A stretch of DNA of 64,000 nucleotides from Nansenia antarctica (GCA_963989245.1 OZ022358.1:5428665-5492664); one strand, 5' to 3'. Numbered from the stretch's first letter, positions 21,173-32,365 are shown. Numbers and translations: made by a program. The notes: a model not told the origin generated them from the sequence alone.

Positions 21173-22181
21173 ACCTACTCATCCAAATGAGGATCAGAAA
21201 GGAGGACCAAAAGAACATTGTAGTGAATCACTACTACTGTAACTCTAAAGTCACCCTGCCCCGTCATTCAAGTGCAAATTCCAACCAAAGTGGACGTAAA
21301 CCTGTTCAGACTGAAAATCGCAGTGCACTTTTTCCATGACTCGAGAGTGCTTGAAGTGACTGAAGATGAAAATGTGAATCTGATTGCACATGGTCAGTTT
21401 GCTTAGTATTATTAATAAGCTCCAGTGCGATAGGATTCTTTTTTCTCTTTACTCTATCGTAAGGATGTTCCATTTACAATTTACTACAGTACAGATTGAT
21501 TTAAGCCTGGCAGACGCTGTGGGGTTTCAGCCACGAGCCATGTTCTCACGTCAAAACATACATATTGGTCATAAAGGTCTGAACTTGACGTCACTACACA
21601 ATCATGTCCGATTAGTATTTGCGTTTGTTGTGGCTTTTCTACTACTGCAGTAGCCTATGAGAGGTGCTACAGAGCGATATAAGAAAGTCAACCAATGGGA
21701 ATCCAGGATGCTGTAAAACGGTATAGTACCATGAAATCCAAGATTCATTTGTGAAGCTCTGGCGGGACGAAAGTTTGTTCTAGATCTAGTGAAATTGATC
21801 ATGATTGATCATTAACGATTCCATGGAAGAAAAAAAAATAGACAGCTGTCCACGTACTGTCCATGCCTGGATATCATGTCAAAAGTCTCCATATGTTTTT
21901 GGGGCTTTTTCTCAGTGCAAACAAAGACTACAGCCAAAGAGGGAACTTTGCCATAACTGAAGCTGTTTTATTAGATCATAGCCAGTGCTATTTCTGCCAT
22001 TGTCCTGGCAACGAACAACATCGAAGGGCAGGGTGAGATGGGGTGAGAGCTACATCAGATCTGCTCGTGCAGTGTACATTGCCTCAACACAACGAAATGA
22101 TGTGGAAAATGTGTCTTGCAGTATAAGATCCTCTCATCAGTTGGAATCGTCTGCGTTAGTGAAAGTCACAGCCCGTCAGCT

Positions 22182-22373
22182 TTAGATGTGAGACCTGAGA
22201 AAGCTAGTGTAGATAGTGTGGGTTCAGTTTTAGATGTGAGACCTGAGAAAGCTAGTGTAGATAGTGTGGGTTCAGTTTTAGATGTGAGACCTGAGAAAGC
22301 TAGTGTAGATAGTGTGGGTTCAGTTTTAGATGTGAGACCTGAGAAAGCTAGTGTAGATAGTGTGGGTACAGTT
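22182..22373 (+). repeat. 48-bp unit repeated four times, open as a 16-residue protein repeat
   Basis: Four tandem units at 22182, 22230, 22278 and 22326 are identical except near the end of the last. One plus-strand frame stays open from about 22116 to 22436 and reads LDVRPEKASVDSVGSV four times (the last ends VGTV). 48 is a multiple of three, so the frame is kept. No domain is recognised and there is no promoter or splice evidence, so a protein is not claimed. Confidence 0.85.
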
Positions 22374-22379
22374 GTACAG

Positions 22380-22592
22380 CTGTTTCAACTCATCCACTGG
22401 GTTTACCAAGGTCAGAGATTCACGCATCTCATTTAATTGTTGATTTAATTGTGGTTTTAAGTGCTTTGTTTTTAACATGTTTTATCTTTCAGCCCTCCTC
22501 CCCTTTCCCCTTAAGAGGCAGGCCGGCATTGTAAATAAGAATTTTGTTCTTAATTGTCTCGCCTGGTAAAATAAAGGTAAAAAAAAAAACGA
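22380..22592 (+). mobile_element. retroelement 3' tail (AATAAAGG, A-rich end)
   Basis: GGCATTGTAAATAAGAATTT TGTTCTTAATTGTCTCGCCT GGTAAAATAAAGG then poly-A (22580-22590). This terminal sequence is very common at 3' ends of salmonid and other teleost retroelements. No coding part is left. Confidence 0.6.
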
Positions 22593-23034
22593 AATTAAAA
22601 AACGTGGACAAGACAATGTTGACAGAAATTCCAAACAAATGATATGCTGCAGAAGGGCAGACACGGTAGTGTAGGGTAAATGTCAGGAGGGTTAATAAAC
22701 CTCATCGTATCATAACATCTGGGCAGAGGGAAACATTGTCTATATTTGATACTCCAGAAGTGCTCTTTATTACTGTGTTTTTCTCCTAAAATATTGTGGT
22801 GCACTCATTTTTCTTTTTGGGCGTTTTGGGATAAATGGTAACAAATACTACAGATAGACTTCAGACATGTACAGTAAGTTCAACCTGGGGATATCAATAC
22901 TTTGTTGCTTGCCATTGCAGCTAGATGGGTCCTTAAACTGGCTGCAGATTCATTAACCTCCTCAACTGCCATCTGGCCACCGTATGACCACTGTCTCACA
23001 GGTGAGAGAACACAGATAACAACTCAGAGCCCAC

Positions 23035-23038
<4 letters not shown>

Positions 23039-23128
<90 letters not shown>
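23039..23128. repeat. (TC)n microsatellite
   Basis: Perfect TC run of about 45 units. It reads as GA in the nrxn2 transcript. Confidence 0.97.
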
Positions 23129-23130
<2 letters not shown>

Positions 23131-23541
23131 ACAGTGTTGCAAAACCCCAAAACTGGTGGCAACTGAGCTGCCACCAATTGAAAAAAAATAAATGTCTCTG
23201 GTGTTTGTAGACATGGATTTTTGTTTGCAGACATGAATTTTATGAAGGTTTTGAGACATTATTTGAATCACTATGAGATATGTGAGGGAGGTATGTGAGC
23301 AGCCATATGATGGTGTTTTGAATTACAATACCTCTTTTTTGGGAGCTACAAGACACTCCTACCTCTGAGGTTTCCAAATACTAATGGTATGTTGATACAC
23401 TCCTGTGCGGCCCCTGCTCTACTGGGGTGTTTGGATACACTTGTCTCTGATAGGCTGGGGCGATACACTCCTCACCTGGAGTACCTAGTAATTAAAAAGG
23501 CTGAGCAGAAAAGTGTTACATTTCATCACCAGCACCCATAA

Positions 23542-23741
23542 GTTAGTGCTAATGTTTTAGCTGTTAGCTGTAAGGTAAGCTAGTTCATGACCTCAAGAGT
23601 CTGGGTCAGTTGTAACAACATGTTGGGTGTATGACCTGTAGTCTGTGGGCCCACAAAGCCTGCACTCCAGGAGGGCCATACATCATCACCACTGTGTCTC
23701 TGATGGTGACTAACATACTTGCCACACACACACACACACAC

Positions 23742-23832
<91 letters not shown>
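23542..23832. repeat. left arm of a nearly identical inverted pair, with (CA)n
   Basis: Begins GTTAGTGCTAATGTTTTAGC and runs about 180 bp to ACATACTTGCC, then a CA tract of about 110 bp (23722-23832). Its inverted copy is 26357-26569, with only three differences seen over about 180 bp (one substitution and two single-base indels). The outer boundary is sharp: the match stops at the base before GTTAGTGC. See the finding on 23542-26569. Confidence 0.88.
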
Positions 23833-23837
<5 letters not shown>

Positions 23838-25544
23838 ACTACTGTGTGTGCATAACCGGTAAGCGCTTAGATCCATTGATAGTTCCCATATCGTTTTAGT
23901 TGTAGTTTATTAGTTTGTCATTTTCCGTGGACAGTCCCCATTAATTAACTGTGCAATAAATGGAGCAGCTTTAGCCTAAATGGCTAATTTCCAGCTTTAG
24001 TCCCCGGCAAGTTGTCACTAGGCTGCCTAAGACACATTAGTTAAAAGACGGGGAAAAAAAAAACATTACATTTACAATTTCAGCAAGCATAAGCAAAATG
24101 GAGGAAGACACACAAACATATTGCACACATTTGGAGCAAGCACACACAAGCAGGCACAGATGATGGCAGCAACATCAATGCAGTTCATGCAAAAAAAACA
24201 ACAACACAAAGTGAAAAGAAAATAGTCACAGCAACCACATTGAAAGCACATACAAGACATACATGCAGAGATAAAGGTGGAGATATACAAGCTTTTGCTC
24301 ATTGGGATACACAACTTCTGCAGTCCTGGGTTCAAGTCTCAGGTTTTAAAATGTACTTCGATGACTGACATCCATGTTTGACCTCTTACTTACTGTCCTC
24401 CACGTTACAAATATAACATTATCTATGCCTATAGATAGATAATAGATAAGTATCTATTATCTTCAGCCTGGTAACTATGCTAGCCTAGCACGGTGGCAGT
24501 GCCGTTCTCTCTCTTCTCTTCAGGATAAGTCCCAAAGCTCTAAAACAGCTTTGTAAATTGCTATCATTTTGTGCAGAAATGTTCATACAGTATGACAGTA
24601 TGTAAAACATTTGTTGTTAGAGGAACAAATGATGATTTGTTGCCTGAAGAACAAATGATAAGTGTTCAAGCCCAAATCACTGCAGATTATTATACTATTA
24701 TTTAATCAATATGTACAGTATTTATGCTGCAAATATGATTATTATGACATTGCACATGATTTCTCTCTGATAGATCATTTTATCATTGGCTGTTCACCTT
24801 CGGTATTAGATTACATGGATGACTCAGCCGGCCTAAACAATCTAACCGTGTTTTAGTGTTTGGATATTGCTTTTAAATGCACCGAAAAAACCAAGACGTA
24901 TTTTCACAGCACCCTCTTGCCACACTCTCTCTACTCCAAAATTGAGATTTAAGACCACTTTCGGTGTTTCTTCAACTTTTTTATGGTTTCAAAACACAAT
25001 AGACATGTTTAGACTCATTTTCTTCCTGCATTGTAATCTCTCTGTGACTACACAGTCCCAATAACTATCCTCAATGAAATAAAAGAGCCTCTGACAGTGA
25101 GGTCCTAGTACAGTGCCTAGCATCTTGGGTTTGTCTGCACCATGTGGAAAGCTTCTCCCTTCAGAAACCCTGAGCTCCACAGACGGTATCGCCCCTCTAG
25201 ACGGAGAAGGATCAATATGTCTGGTAATAGAAAAGGCATATGGAAACTGTGTAGCTCTTACTGTAAATCTGTCCAATGGCTGAGTTGATTAATAGTCTAA
25301 TTCAAGAGCTCCAGTTGGCAATATATACATATAGATATACTGTATGTATATATATGCATCATATAAAATCATATGTGCATCATATACAATTATATTTTGG
25401 GGTTTACAGTGGGAGTGAGGTTACTGTCTGCATGGTCACTATTGTTGCTGTAATCAAGTTTCTATTACCCATTTCAATTAGTCTCATTACTGTCCACAAG
25501 GTCGAGCAGTGACCAGGAGAAAAAAATGATCGGTTCAGAGTTTT

Positions 25545-26320
25545 TGGTTGAGCAGTGAGCTAAATCGACTGCGATGGGATCCGGGGATATTCCTAAAACA
25601 TTCGGGGGCTATATACCTGCTCCATACCTGTCCGAAATCTCAGCTCACTACTAATCTTGAGAGCCTTATTAAGATCCCAGATAAGGAACCCGAGGCTGAT
25701 TGCATCATCATTGATGGTTCAGCATTGGTCAACAGTCGATCGAAGACTACACAGCATTGGATGTTTTGCCCGCCATAAAGTACAAACGGACAGACATTGT
25801 ATTTGACGTATACTACCCATCCACCGTCTAAAGAGTGAGACAAGGTCAAAACGAGGACGTGGCGTCAGGCGCGGGGTGACGAGCACCGGTAAAGTCCACC
25901 TCAAACTTGGCGGAACATCCTAAGAGACAGCGACAAGAAATGAGATCTTCAACCCAGATGTGTCTGCCACAAACATGATCATTGTGACCAAAGAAGAAGA
26001 AGGTGCTGCCAGCCAATCACCTGATCAGCCTGGCTGAAAATGGTTCCGTGTAGTCATGAGGACAGCTGACACTTGGATACTTGTGCATGCCAGGCAGGCA
26101 GGCAGTAGAGGAGGGCTGCGAAAGCATCCTCATCAAAGCCAATGACACTGACGTTCTCGTCATATCAGTCAGTGCTGCTCCGCCAACCATGCAAGAGATG
26201 GATTGCCTTTTGGCCAAGGCCGGAACCTGTGATGGATTCCCATCCATGAACTCTTTTCTGTGTATTGGAATTGCAGAAGATCAAAGGAATTCTGTTCTTC
26301 CATGCCTTCACTTGGCTGTG
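25545..26320 (+). pseudogene. decayed ORF of an unclassified fish element protein (DTDVLVI family)
   Basis: Pieces in shifting frames: DCIIIDGSALVN near 25700, YKRTDIVFDVYYPSTV near 25777-25825, a basic RGRGVRRR-like stretch near 25850-25875, MIIVTKEEEGAAS near 25977, VHARQAVEEGCESILIKAND TDVLVISVSA near 26082-26175, and LFFHAFT near 26300. The same ordered motifs occur in repeated uncharacterised fish proteins I recall (IVTxGEE, HEEADTR, DTDVLVIAV, FHAFTGCD), thought to be mobile-element derived. Stops and frameshifts show decay. The function of the family is not known to me; the alternating Asp motifs suggest a nuclease-like fold, but that is inference. Confidence 0.5.
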
Positions 26321-26355
26321 TGTTGTGTTTGTGCTTGTTTGTGTTCCACTCGTGC

Positions 26356-26356
<1 letters not shown>

Positions 26357-26387
<31 letters not shown>

Positions 26388-26569
26388 CAAGTTATGTTAG
26401 TCACCATCAGAGACACAGTGGTGATGATGTATGGCCCTCCTGAAGTGCAGGCTTTGTGGGCCCACAGACTACAGGTCATACACCCCAACATGTTGTTACA
26501 ACTGACCCAGACTCTTGAGGTCATGAACTAGCTTACCTTACAGCTAACAGCTAAAACATTAGCACTAAC
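26357..26569. repeat. right arm of the inverted pair, with (TG)n
   Basis: (TG)n of about 30 bp, then GGCAAGTTATGTTAGTCACC and about 180 bp to GCACTAAC at 26569, the inverted complement of 23542-23722. The CA/TG tract length differs strongly between arms (about 110 versus 30 bp) while the rest is about 98% identical. Confidence 0.88.
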
Positions 26570-27360
26570 AACTTGCATGAAAGATATCTACATATAGACA
26601 CATAATAAACGTGATTTAAGTTTGATGAATTTAACTACAAAGCAGGCAATGCTAAAAATAAATGTAAGTAAAAATGACCTCAAAATTAAAATAAAAGTGT
26701 TTGACACAGGGTGCTACTTCCTCACATGAGGAATTAGGACTAAAATAAGCATGTACAGAGTGAATCAGGTGATCCGTAGCTTGTTCCTGATTGGAGAAAT
26801 TGAAAGTGTTACAACTATCCCGTGTTACAACCATCCCCGGTCTCTAATAATCAAAAACATGCTGCTTGTAATATCAAACCACTATTATCTGTCAAACTAA
26901 CAAGGGCATTGTAATATTCATGACATATGAATATGAATTAGTTACCTTAAATAACTTATCTTTTACAACAGGCACGTGTTGGGACACCCTTTAATAATAA
27001 GATTGCCTAGCAGCAAGGTCTTGTTTCATTCTGTTTATCACCCTGTTAGCATGGTCGATACCTATCAATAAAATAGTTGAAGACGATACTCTGTGGTCCT
27101 ACAATAATAATTATCATTATTATTATAAACACAGTGTAAACAAGACAGGCATACTTTTATTTTTAAGCCTTTTTGCATTACAAAAGAAGTGAGCGACTGC
27201 TTTGTTTAGCTCATGGTAAGAATACAGAGAAAGTATTTTCAGAAGCGGAGGAAACAGAGTTTGTAATAAAACAGGAATAAAGTCTCATCAATTGGGGTCT
27301 TTCCTGGGTTTAATGTCTCTGTCACAAACCTGTATAAGGCCCGTTAGCAGCTCCGCCAGG

Positions 27361-27480
27361 GGGGCTAACTCTCTTGGGGTTGCGGTTAGCGTGGCCGATT
27401 TGTAAGCAGGAGATCGGGGTTCGAGACCCGCTTGGGCCGAGTTACTCTCCCAGTCCTGTTCACTACATCTCGATTGTTTT
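27361..27480 (+). mobile_element. tRNA-like SINE head
   Basis: GGGGTTGCGGTTAGCGTGG (A-box-like), then GTAAGCAGGAGATC and GGGGTTCGAGACCCGC (B-box with a perfect T-arm stem). The acceptor stem does not close and there is no 3' partner, so a SINE or tRNA pseudogene is preferred over a functional tRNA. Confidence 0.4.
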
Positions 27481-27629
27481 AGAGATAAACAAGAATACTA
27501 TCCAAAAGGACACTATTACAAAAGCTGAACAAAAAACGAAAAATAATGACATGTCTTGGGACAGATGCTGCAGAGATGAAGAGTTCATAAAATAACGAAT
27601 CCTTCAGAGTCAGTGTTGTCTCTCGCACG

Positions 27630-27819
27630 CACACGCACACACTCTCACACACTCTCTCACACACACACACACACACACTTGTTTTTTTGCACCTTCGGAA
27701 GAGCCACTACAATTTCATTGTATAGGCAACTGTACAACGACAATAAAGTCTATTCTATTCTATTCTATTCTATCACACTCACACTCACACTCACACTCAC
27801 ACTCACACTCACACACTCA

Positions 27820-27902
<83 letters not shown>
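27630..27902. repeat. clustered microsatellites (CA, CACTCA, TATTC)
   Basis: CA/CTCA tracts at 27630-27680, five units of TATTC at 27752-27776, about seven units of CACTCA at 27774-27818, then CA to 27902. The TATTC units are the tail of the retroelement end at 27690-27776. Confidence 0.9.
27690..27776 (+). mobile_element. retroelement 3' tail with (TATTC)n
   Basis: TTTCATTGTATAGGCAACTG TACAACGACAATAAAGTC followed by tandem TATTC. The ACAATAAAG plus short tandem tail is the usual 3' end of a teleost non-LTR family, also seen at 39440-39738 and, inverted, at 28500-28720. Confidence 0.6.
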
Positions 27903-27905
<3 letters not shown>

Positions 27906-28029
27906 AGTAGAGATCTATGCAAAACTTAGTATTGTAATAATGAGGTCATCATGGTGTGGTGAAGTGCTCCCTTTCCCCTATGTTAAGTCTCTGTGCACAT
28001 GTTCTGATAATGGCCGAACCTTCAATAAT

Positions 28030-28165
28030 TCAGTGACACCAGCAGCAAGGCCAACGAGGGGGGTGGGGAGGGGGGTGGAGCGGTAGCAAGGCCGAGTGGG
28101 GGAGGGGGGGGGCAGAGGTAGAGGTAGCAAGGCTAGGGGGTGTGGTGGTGGGAGCGGTCTTCACT
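28030..28165 (+). repeat. G-rich imperfect repeat (AGCAAGGC...G-run)
   Basis: Three units of AGCAAGGCC/T, each followed by GAGG- and G-runs (GGGGGGTGGGGAGGGGGGTGG). Strong quadruplex pattern on the plus strand. Pro-rich minus-strand frames are artefacts. Confidence 0.6.
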
Positions 28166-28499
28166 TTTGAAGATGTGCGTTTGGGTGGGCTGAGCCACCA
28201 CCGCTGGCCATGTATCTGATTAGCCAATTAGCTGGCTGGGACGAGAGTTTGTCTCACCGCCTACTGTAGCAGAGGGTTCAAAACAGGCCCTGATCATCAG
28301 TGGTTTCTCCTACGACAGCTCCCTAAGCAGCGGTTTACATCATTAGTATGCCGATCAGGAGGTTTTAGAGCAGAAGAAATGAAGGTCAAACGCCGCTCCT
28401 TTCACACCACTAATATTTATTGCTATTCTACTGTGTGGTACTGGTATTATCCTTCCACTGCTATTTGTACACTATCTTTCACAGAGAAAATGTGAAACT

Positions 28500-28720
28500 A
28501 TAATGAATGAATAAATGAATGAATGGTCTTTATTGTCATTGCTACAGTAGTACAGGTACCAAACAACGACATTTAGGAGGGGTGGCTCCCCCGGTGCTAG
28601 GAAAGAAAAAAAACCTAAAAAAAACACAAGAAGGGAAGGAGCTGGTTTACATAAATAAAGGCTATGTACACTATCCACTATACTATACTGTACAGATAGA
28701 CGACTAGGGTTGTCATATTG
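28500..28720 (-). mobile_element. retroelement 3' tail, minus strand
   Basis: On the minus strand it ends TGTAGCAATGACAATAAAGA CCATTCATTCATTTATTC, a polyadenylation-like signal plus ATTC tail. Upstream body to about 28720 contains TACCAAACAACGAC and A-rich runs on plus. No coding recognised. Confidence 0.5.
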
Positions 28721-29339
28721 CACATAGTGTTATTGCACATTCATTTAAAGTGTCACAGTTTGCAGGCTTGAAATTTACATATTTGTGCCTCAGCACTACA
28801 CCTGATTTTTTCAGTCCAGCAGCTGCCATCAATCCGTCCAGACTGTCCAGGGCCCAGAACCTAGGTCTTTGCTGTGTTCAGGGCCTGGATGGCTATAAAC
28901 TATAATCAGAACAGCAATGCATGCTTTGGAAATTACTTTCATACGAAATTTAATTAGGATTCTATTTCTCAAACTCAAAGCTGAGATCAATGGAACAGTA
29001 TTTTTTTTTATCACTGGTGAGAAATGCCCTGTCAATCTCGACAAATTAATGTTATCTATTTAATCAATAGATTAATACTTTGACTCATTTAATATGTAGA
29101 CATTGACAGTAATATGCCTTATACAAAACGGCATATCATTTAATTCATTATTTATTGAGAACATCATTACTATATGCATAGATCATTTGGTATAAATGCC
29201 AGTTAAATAACATACATAAATAAAACATGTTCTCACTTGTGTCTACTCCCCCCATAGGGTATTCAACATGACGAGATACTGTGAACGAGAACGATAGGAT
29301 GCATGGGTCCTTTAAGCTAAGAGCTACAACAACACAACA

Positions 29340-29524
29340 CAAAGAGAATAATAAGTCCATTTCAAATGACATCTTTTTGCTGATGATACGGTGGAGCCGG
29401 TGCTGAACGATCAGCTTACTGTACCCTGAAAGGATTGTACCCTGAGTTTGAGGTTCCTCATTATATATTACCTGGGCCATTTGGATTGATGATTGACGAT
29501 GTTTTAATGTTGAAAAACTGATCA
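29340..29524 (+). pseudogene. decayed LINE reverse-transcriptase, left part (host of nested insertion)
   Basis: Shifted frames give a LLMIR-type echo of the FADDT motif near 29375, and YITWAIWIDD near 29465-29495, as in the YLGIWIDD block of fish LINE polymerases. It continues after the inserted L1-like element at 30408. Confidence 0.45.
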
Positions 29525-30394
29525 TGCTTCCAACTATACGCCTGAGGAACGGTCGGCATTAATGACTGGTATGGTAGCTGCTAAGAAAATGATTCTATTG
29601 GATTGGAAATCACCTCCACCTCCCTGCTTCCAGAAATGGCTCAACGAATTAATCAGTATCATGCAAATGGAGAGAATATGCTTCTACAACTCTAAAGGTC
29701 CCAATAGATATTTGAACATATGGGGTCCAATTATTGATTATCTAAAAATGTAAAGAATTGTTGATTAGATCCTGTAGTGATGCAAGCCTGTACTCTTTTT
29801 CTTTTTTTATCTTTAAAAGGTACCGGTACTTTATTTTTTATTTTTATTTTTTCAGATTTTATCCCTTTTTCACCCAATTTGGTAGCCAATTGAACTCAAC
29901 CTAGCATCCAATTATCCCCTGCCTATTGCGAAGGATCCGCCACACGACCCCGTGGCCGGCAGTCCCAGAAGAGGCCGCCAGGCAGACTAGCTGACTGGCT
30001 CCTCGAGCCCAGCACCTGTTATTCCGGCACCCCGGGGGCGCTGTTGTGCGACGGATCCTTGTCCGGAAATACTCCTATACCGCCCTCGGGAGCGGCCGCC
30101 CAATATGCCGCTCCCCGTGTGTGCCCCAGCCATATCCGGATCTGGCGAGCTGGGATACGATCCCAGTCCCCGGTGGGCAGCTTGCACTAGTGGCCAGTGC
30201 TTAGACCGCTACACCACCGCGGGGCCCGGTACTTTACTTGTACCGGTACTCTTTAGTTGTATCCTTGTAATACCTGACAATGTTGCATTTTGGGAATTGG
30301 TTGGAACCAAATCATACTAGACATGTATGCCTGGCAGCTTGTTTGTTTGTTTGTCTTGTGTATAAAACTGAAAATAAAATATATTAAAAAAAAA
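29525..30394 (+). mobile_element. 5'-truncated LINE (L1/Tx1-like) with 13-bp TSD
   Basis: Target duplications GAAAAACTGATCA occur at 29512-29524 and 30395-30407. The insert begins inside the ORF2 C-terminus: MVAAKKMILLDWKSPPPPCF QKWLNELISIMQMERICF (29562-29690), then YLNIWGPIIDYLKM and a stop at 29753. The ILLxWK..PP..xxWL and MERI..IWxPF-type patterns are typical of the L1-group ORF2 end. A 3' UTR with AATAAAATATATT and poly-A follows (30370-30394). It is interrupted by a SINE at 29834-30225. The frame is intact up to the stop, so it is a comparatively young insertion. Confidence 0.8.
29834..30225 (-). mobile_element. tRNA-derived SINE (third family) inside the L1-like 3' UTR, 11-bp TSD
   Basis: On minus it starts GCCCCGCGGTGGTGTAGCGG TCTAAGC (A-box-like) and CTGGGATCGTATCCCAGC (B-box-like stem). 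The body is GC-rich, and the 3' end is A/T-rich, AAAAAATAAAAATAAAAAAT. It is flanked by CCGGTACTTTA at 29823-29833 and 30226-30236. The orientation is the same as nrxn2 transcription and opposite to its host LINE. Confidence 0.75.
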
Positions 30395-30407
30395 GAAAAA
30401 CTGATCA

Positions 30408-30860
30408 AGAATGTTGAGTTCCATAGTTTTCTGTATACAGAATGAAGTCCTGCTTCTCCATGGAGAGTAGGAGGAGGATTGTTCAGGCGACGTTCCTCCC
30501 TGTCCTCAACTATGGTGATACAATTTCCATCCATGTTCTTAAACCACGCACTCTGCTCTGTGGTTCATTTCTAGGTATAGTTTCCACACCCACCATTGTT
30601 TTCTGTAACAGTTTGTGGGTTGGGAGTCGTTGACTTTAAGAAAGGCTCATCATTAGGTTTTATTTGTATAACTTGTGAAAACTCCCATTTCACCTCACAT
30701 TGTTGCTCTCATGGCAACCTAGTGGTAATAAGACCAGGTGGCAGACTTGCTACTTTTTAATGTCTCACAGGTGTCTACAGGAACTGTTTTTAGTTGCTGT
30801 ACTCCTCAGACATTTAATGACCTACACTACAGGATACCTGGTGCCGTTCGGTCATGTAAC
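30408..30860 (+). pseudogene. decayed LINE reverse-transcriptase, right part
   Basis: Continues the 29340-29524 fragment: FLYTE, then, in another frame, RMKSCFSMESRRRIVQATFL PVLNYGDTISIHV (30440-30535), which matches the RNKSCFS..RRxxVxATFLPVLxYGD block of fish LINE polymerases. A weak VSTGTVFSCCTPQTFNDLHY segment (30770-30830) fits the later APxTWNxLQ region. Multiple stops and frameshifts. Confidence 0.6.
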
Positions 30861-30892
30861 ATTTTCTTTATCAGTCATCATCCAAATTTTCT

Positions 30893-31230
30893 TTATCAGT
30901 CATATCAGTCTTTATCCAAAGCGACTTACAAGTACATGTAATCATCTATACATCAGTCATCATAAGAAAAATAAATGTATGCTAGGACCAGGGGCCATTG
31001 GTAGTCACAATACTAGAAGGAAGAATTACTTAAAGAAAAATGTTTATATTCACAGTCGAGAAACTGTATACACTATTGTTTCCACTGTTGTCAAGGCCTT
31101 CCAAGAATTGAACATGATTCTCCAGAATAAAACGCAAGAAAATGTATGCTCAGGCCAGGGGCCATTGTCAGTCATAATACTAGAAGGAAGAATATCTCTC
31201 TTTTATTTATTTTTACAGTAGAGAAACTGT
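30893..31230. repeat. duplicated block within a dispersed repeat
   Basis: Starts with TTATCCAAAGCGACTTACAA, the inverted form of the common fish end TGTAAGTCGCTTTGGATAA (plus-strand relative at 35272-35310). A roughly 57-bp block, AATGTATGCTAGGACCAGGG GCCATTGGTAGTCAC..., is repeated about 170 bp later (30972 and 31141) with a few changes. The 173-residue open frame over it is not taken as a gene. Confidence 0.6.
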
Positions 31231-31567
31231 ACAAGGGGATAGAGGGGATGGAGAGGTTTCAGGAGGGACAGTTAAGGTTTAGCCTGAAGAGATGTATAAA
31301 CTGCATTGTATTTTTCAAAACCGGTTCATCTACTGCACATTTCTTTTATTTGTTTATCATGTTGTCCCCCACCAATGCAATATGGGAGACTCTGATTCCG
31401 TCTCAGTCATGTCACACACCTTTTCTCCGACACCACTGGGACAGTTTTGATGAAAGCTGAATGATTAGACTTGACATACAGACGTGACCTTTACCAAATG
31501 GCGCTGATTGGCCCAATGTTGATGAAACCATGATGAAGGATCCGTCTTGCCGTAGAGATTGTTTGGG

Positions 31568-31706
31568 AGTTTGGAGGTGATGCCGATTCATCGTTAAAAA
31601 ACCCCAAATATGTGTTCTCTTTGGTCACAGAAGGTGATGGCGATTCATCGTAAAAAAATAAATAATATTTGTTCTCCTTGATCACAGAAGGTGATGGCAC
31701 CAAGAG
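31568..31706. repeat. 57-bp tandem unit, two and a part copies
   Basis: GAAGGTGATGGCGATTCATC GTAAAAAAATA...TCACA repeats with drift. On the minus strand it reads as a 19-residue repeat (PSPSVIKENKYYLFFYDES then PSPSVTKENTYLGFFNDES). No gene structure supports translation. Confidence 0.65.
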
Positions 31707-32364
31707 AACAGCCCTCCTCCTGAACACAACGGGGACACACTACTGTAAAACATACAACCGGTATCTTTGTAAAACGTATGAATAAACGTCTTACTTCATT
31801 CCATCACTCTCCTTTCATAGAAGGGCGCTACAGTACATCATTTGTAGGGGACAACATGTTTACTGTACACTTGCTTTCCTTTCATTTGTTCTCTGTCAAG
31901 TCGTTGTTTTAATCACAGGAATTAACATAGTTTCGAGAGCCCTCCAAAACAAAAAAACGGTTGCAGTTTTTTGGTAATGGTGTGAAGCCACAGCTCAGCC
32001 CAACAGATGGTATTATTATGCAGCATAGCTCAAAAAAGCGTAACCTCAAATGGAAATAATATCCGTTGCACAACCATCAGCATTCTCTCCCACCACACTA
32101 ATCCAGAGAACCCGTTAGGATAAAGACAGCTCCCTTAATTCAATTAACTTTGATTAGATCCTCCAGGCTTAGAATTGAAATACAAAAAAGCTGAATTAGG
32201 ACGATGTGCGGAAAAAACAGAAAATAGGACATGTGCACGAAAAAACTTGTCGCAGTAATTAAGTCGAGTCAGATTTGTCATACGGACAGGATACCAGATG
32301 TCATTTGAACAATGAAATGCTTACTTTGCAAGTTTCCTCTCAACAGTGCAAATATCAGGATATA

Positions 32365-32365
<1 letters not shown>

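Noticed and set aside
22182..22373. CRISPR-like regular repeats
   Set aside because: Head-to-tail tandem units without unique spacers, in eukaryotic DNA. The same holds for 36940, 53696 and 51929.
23542..26569. Segmental inversion of host sequence as the sole explanation for the inverted pair
   Set aside because: Possible, but the sharp outer ends and the mobile-element-like ORF between the arms make an element at least as likely; kept as an alternative rather than the call.
30700..31221. 173-codon plus-strand open frame
   Set aside because: Covers the tail of a decayed LINE and a duplicated dispersed repeat; internal 57-bp duplication explains its shape.
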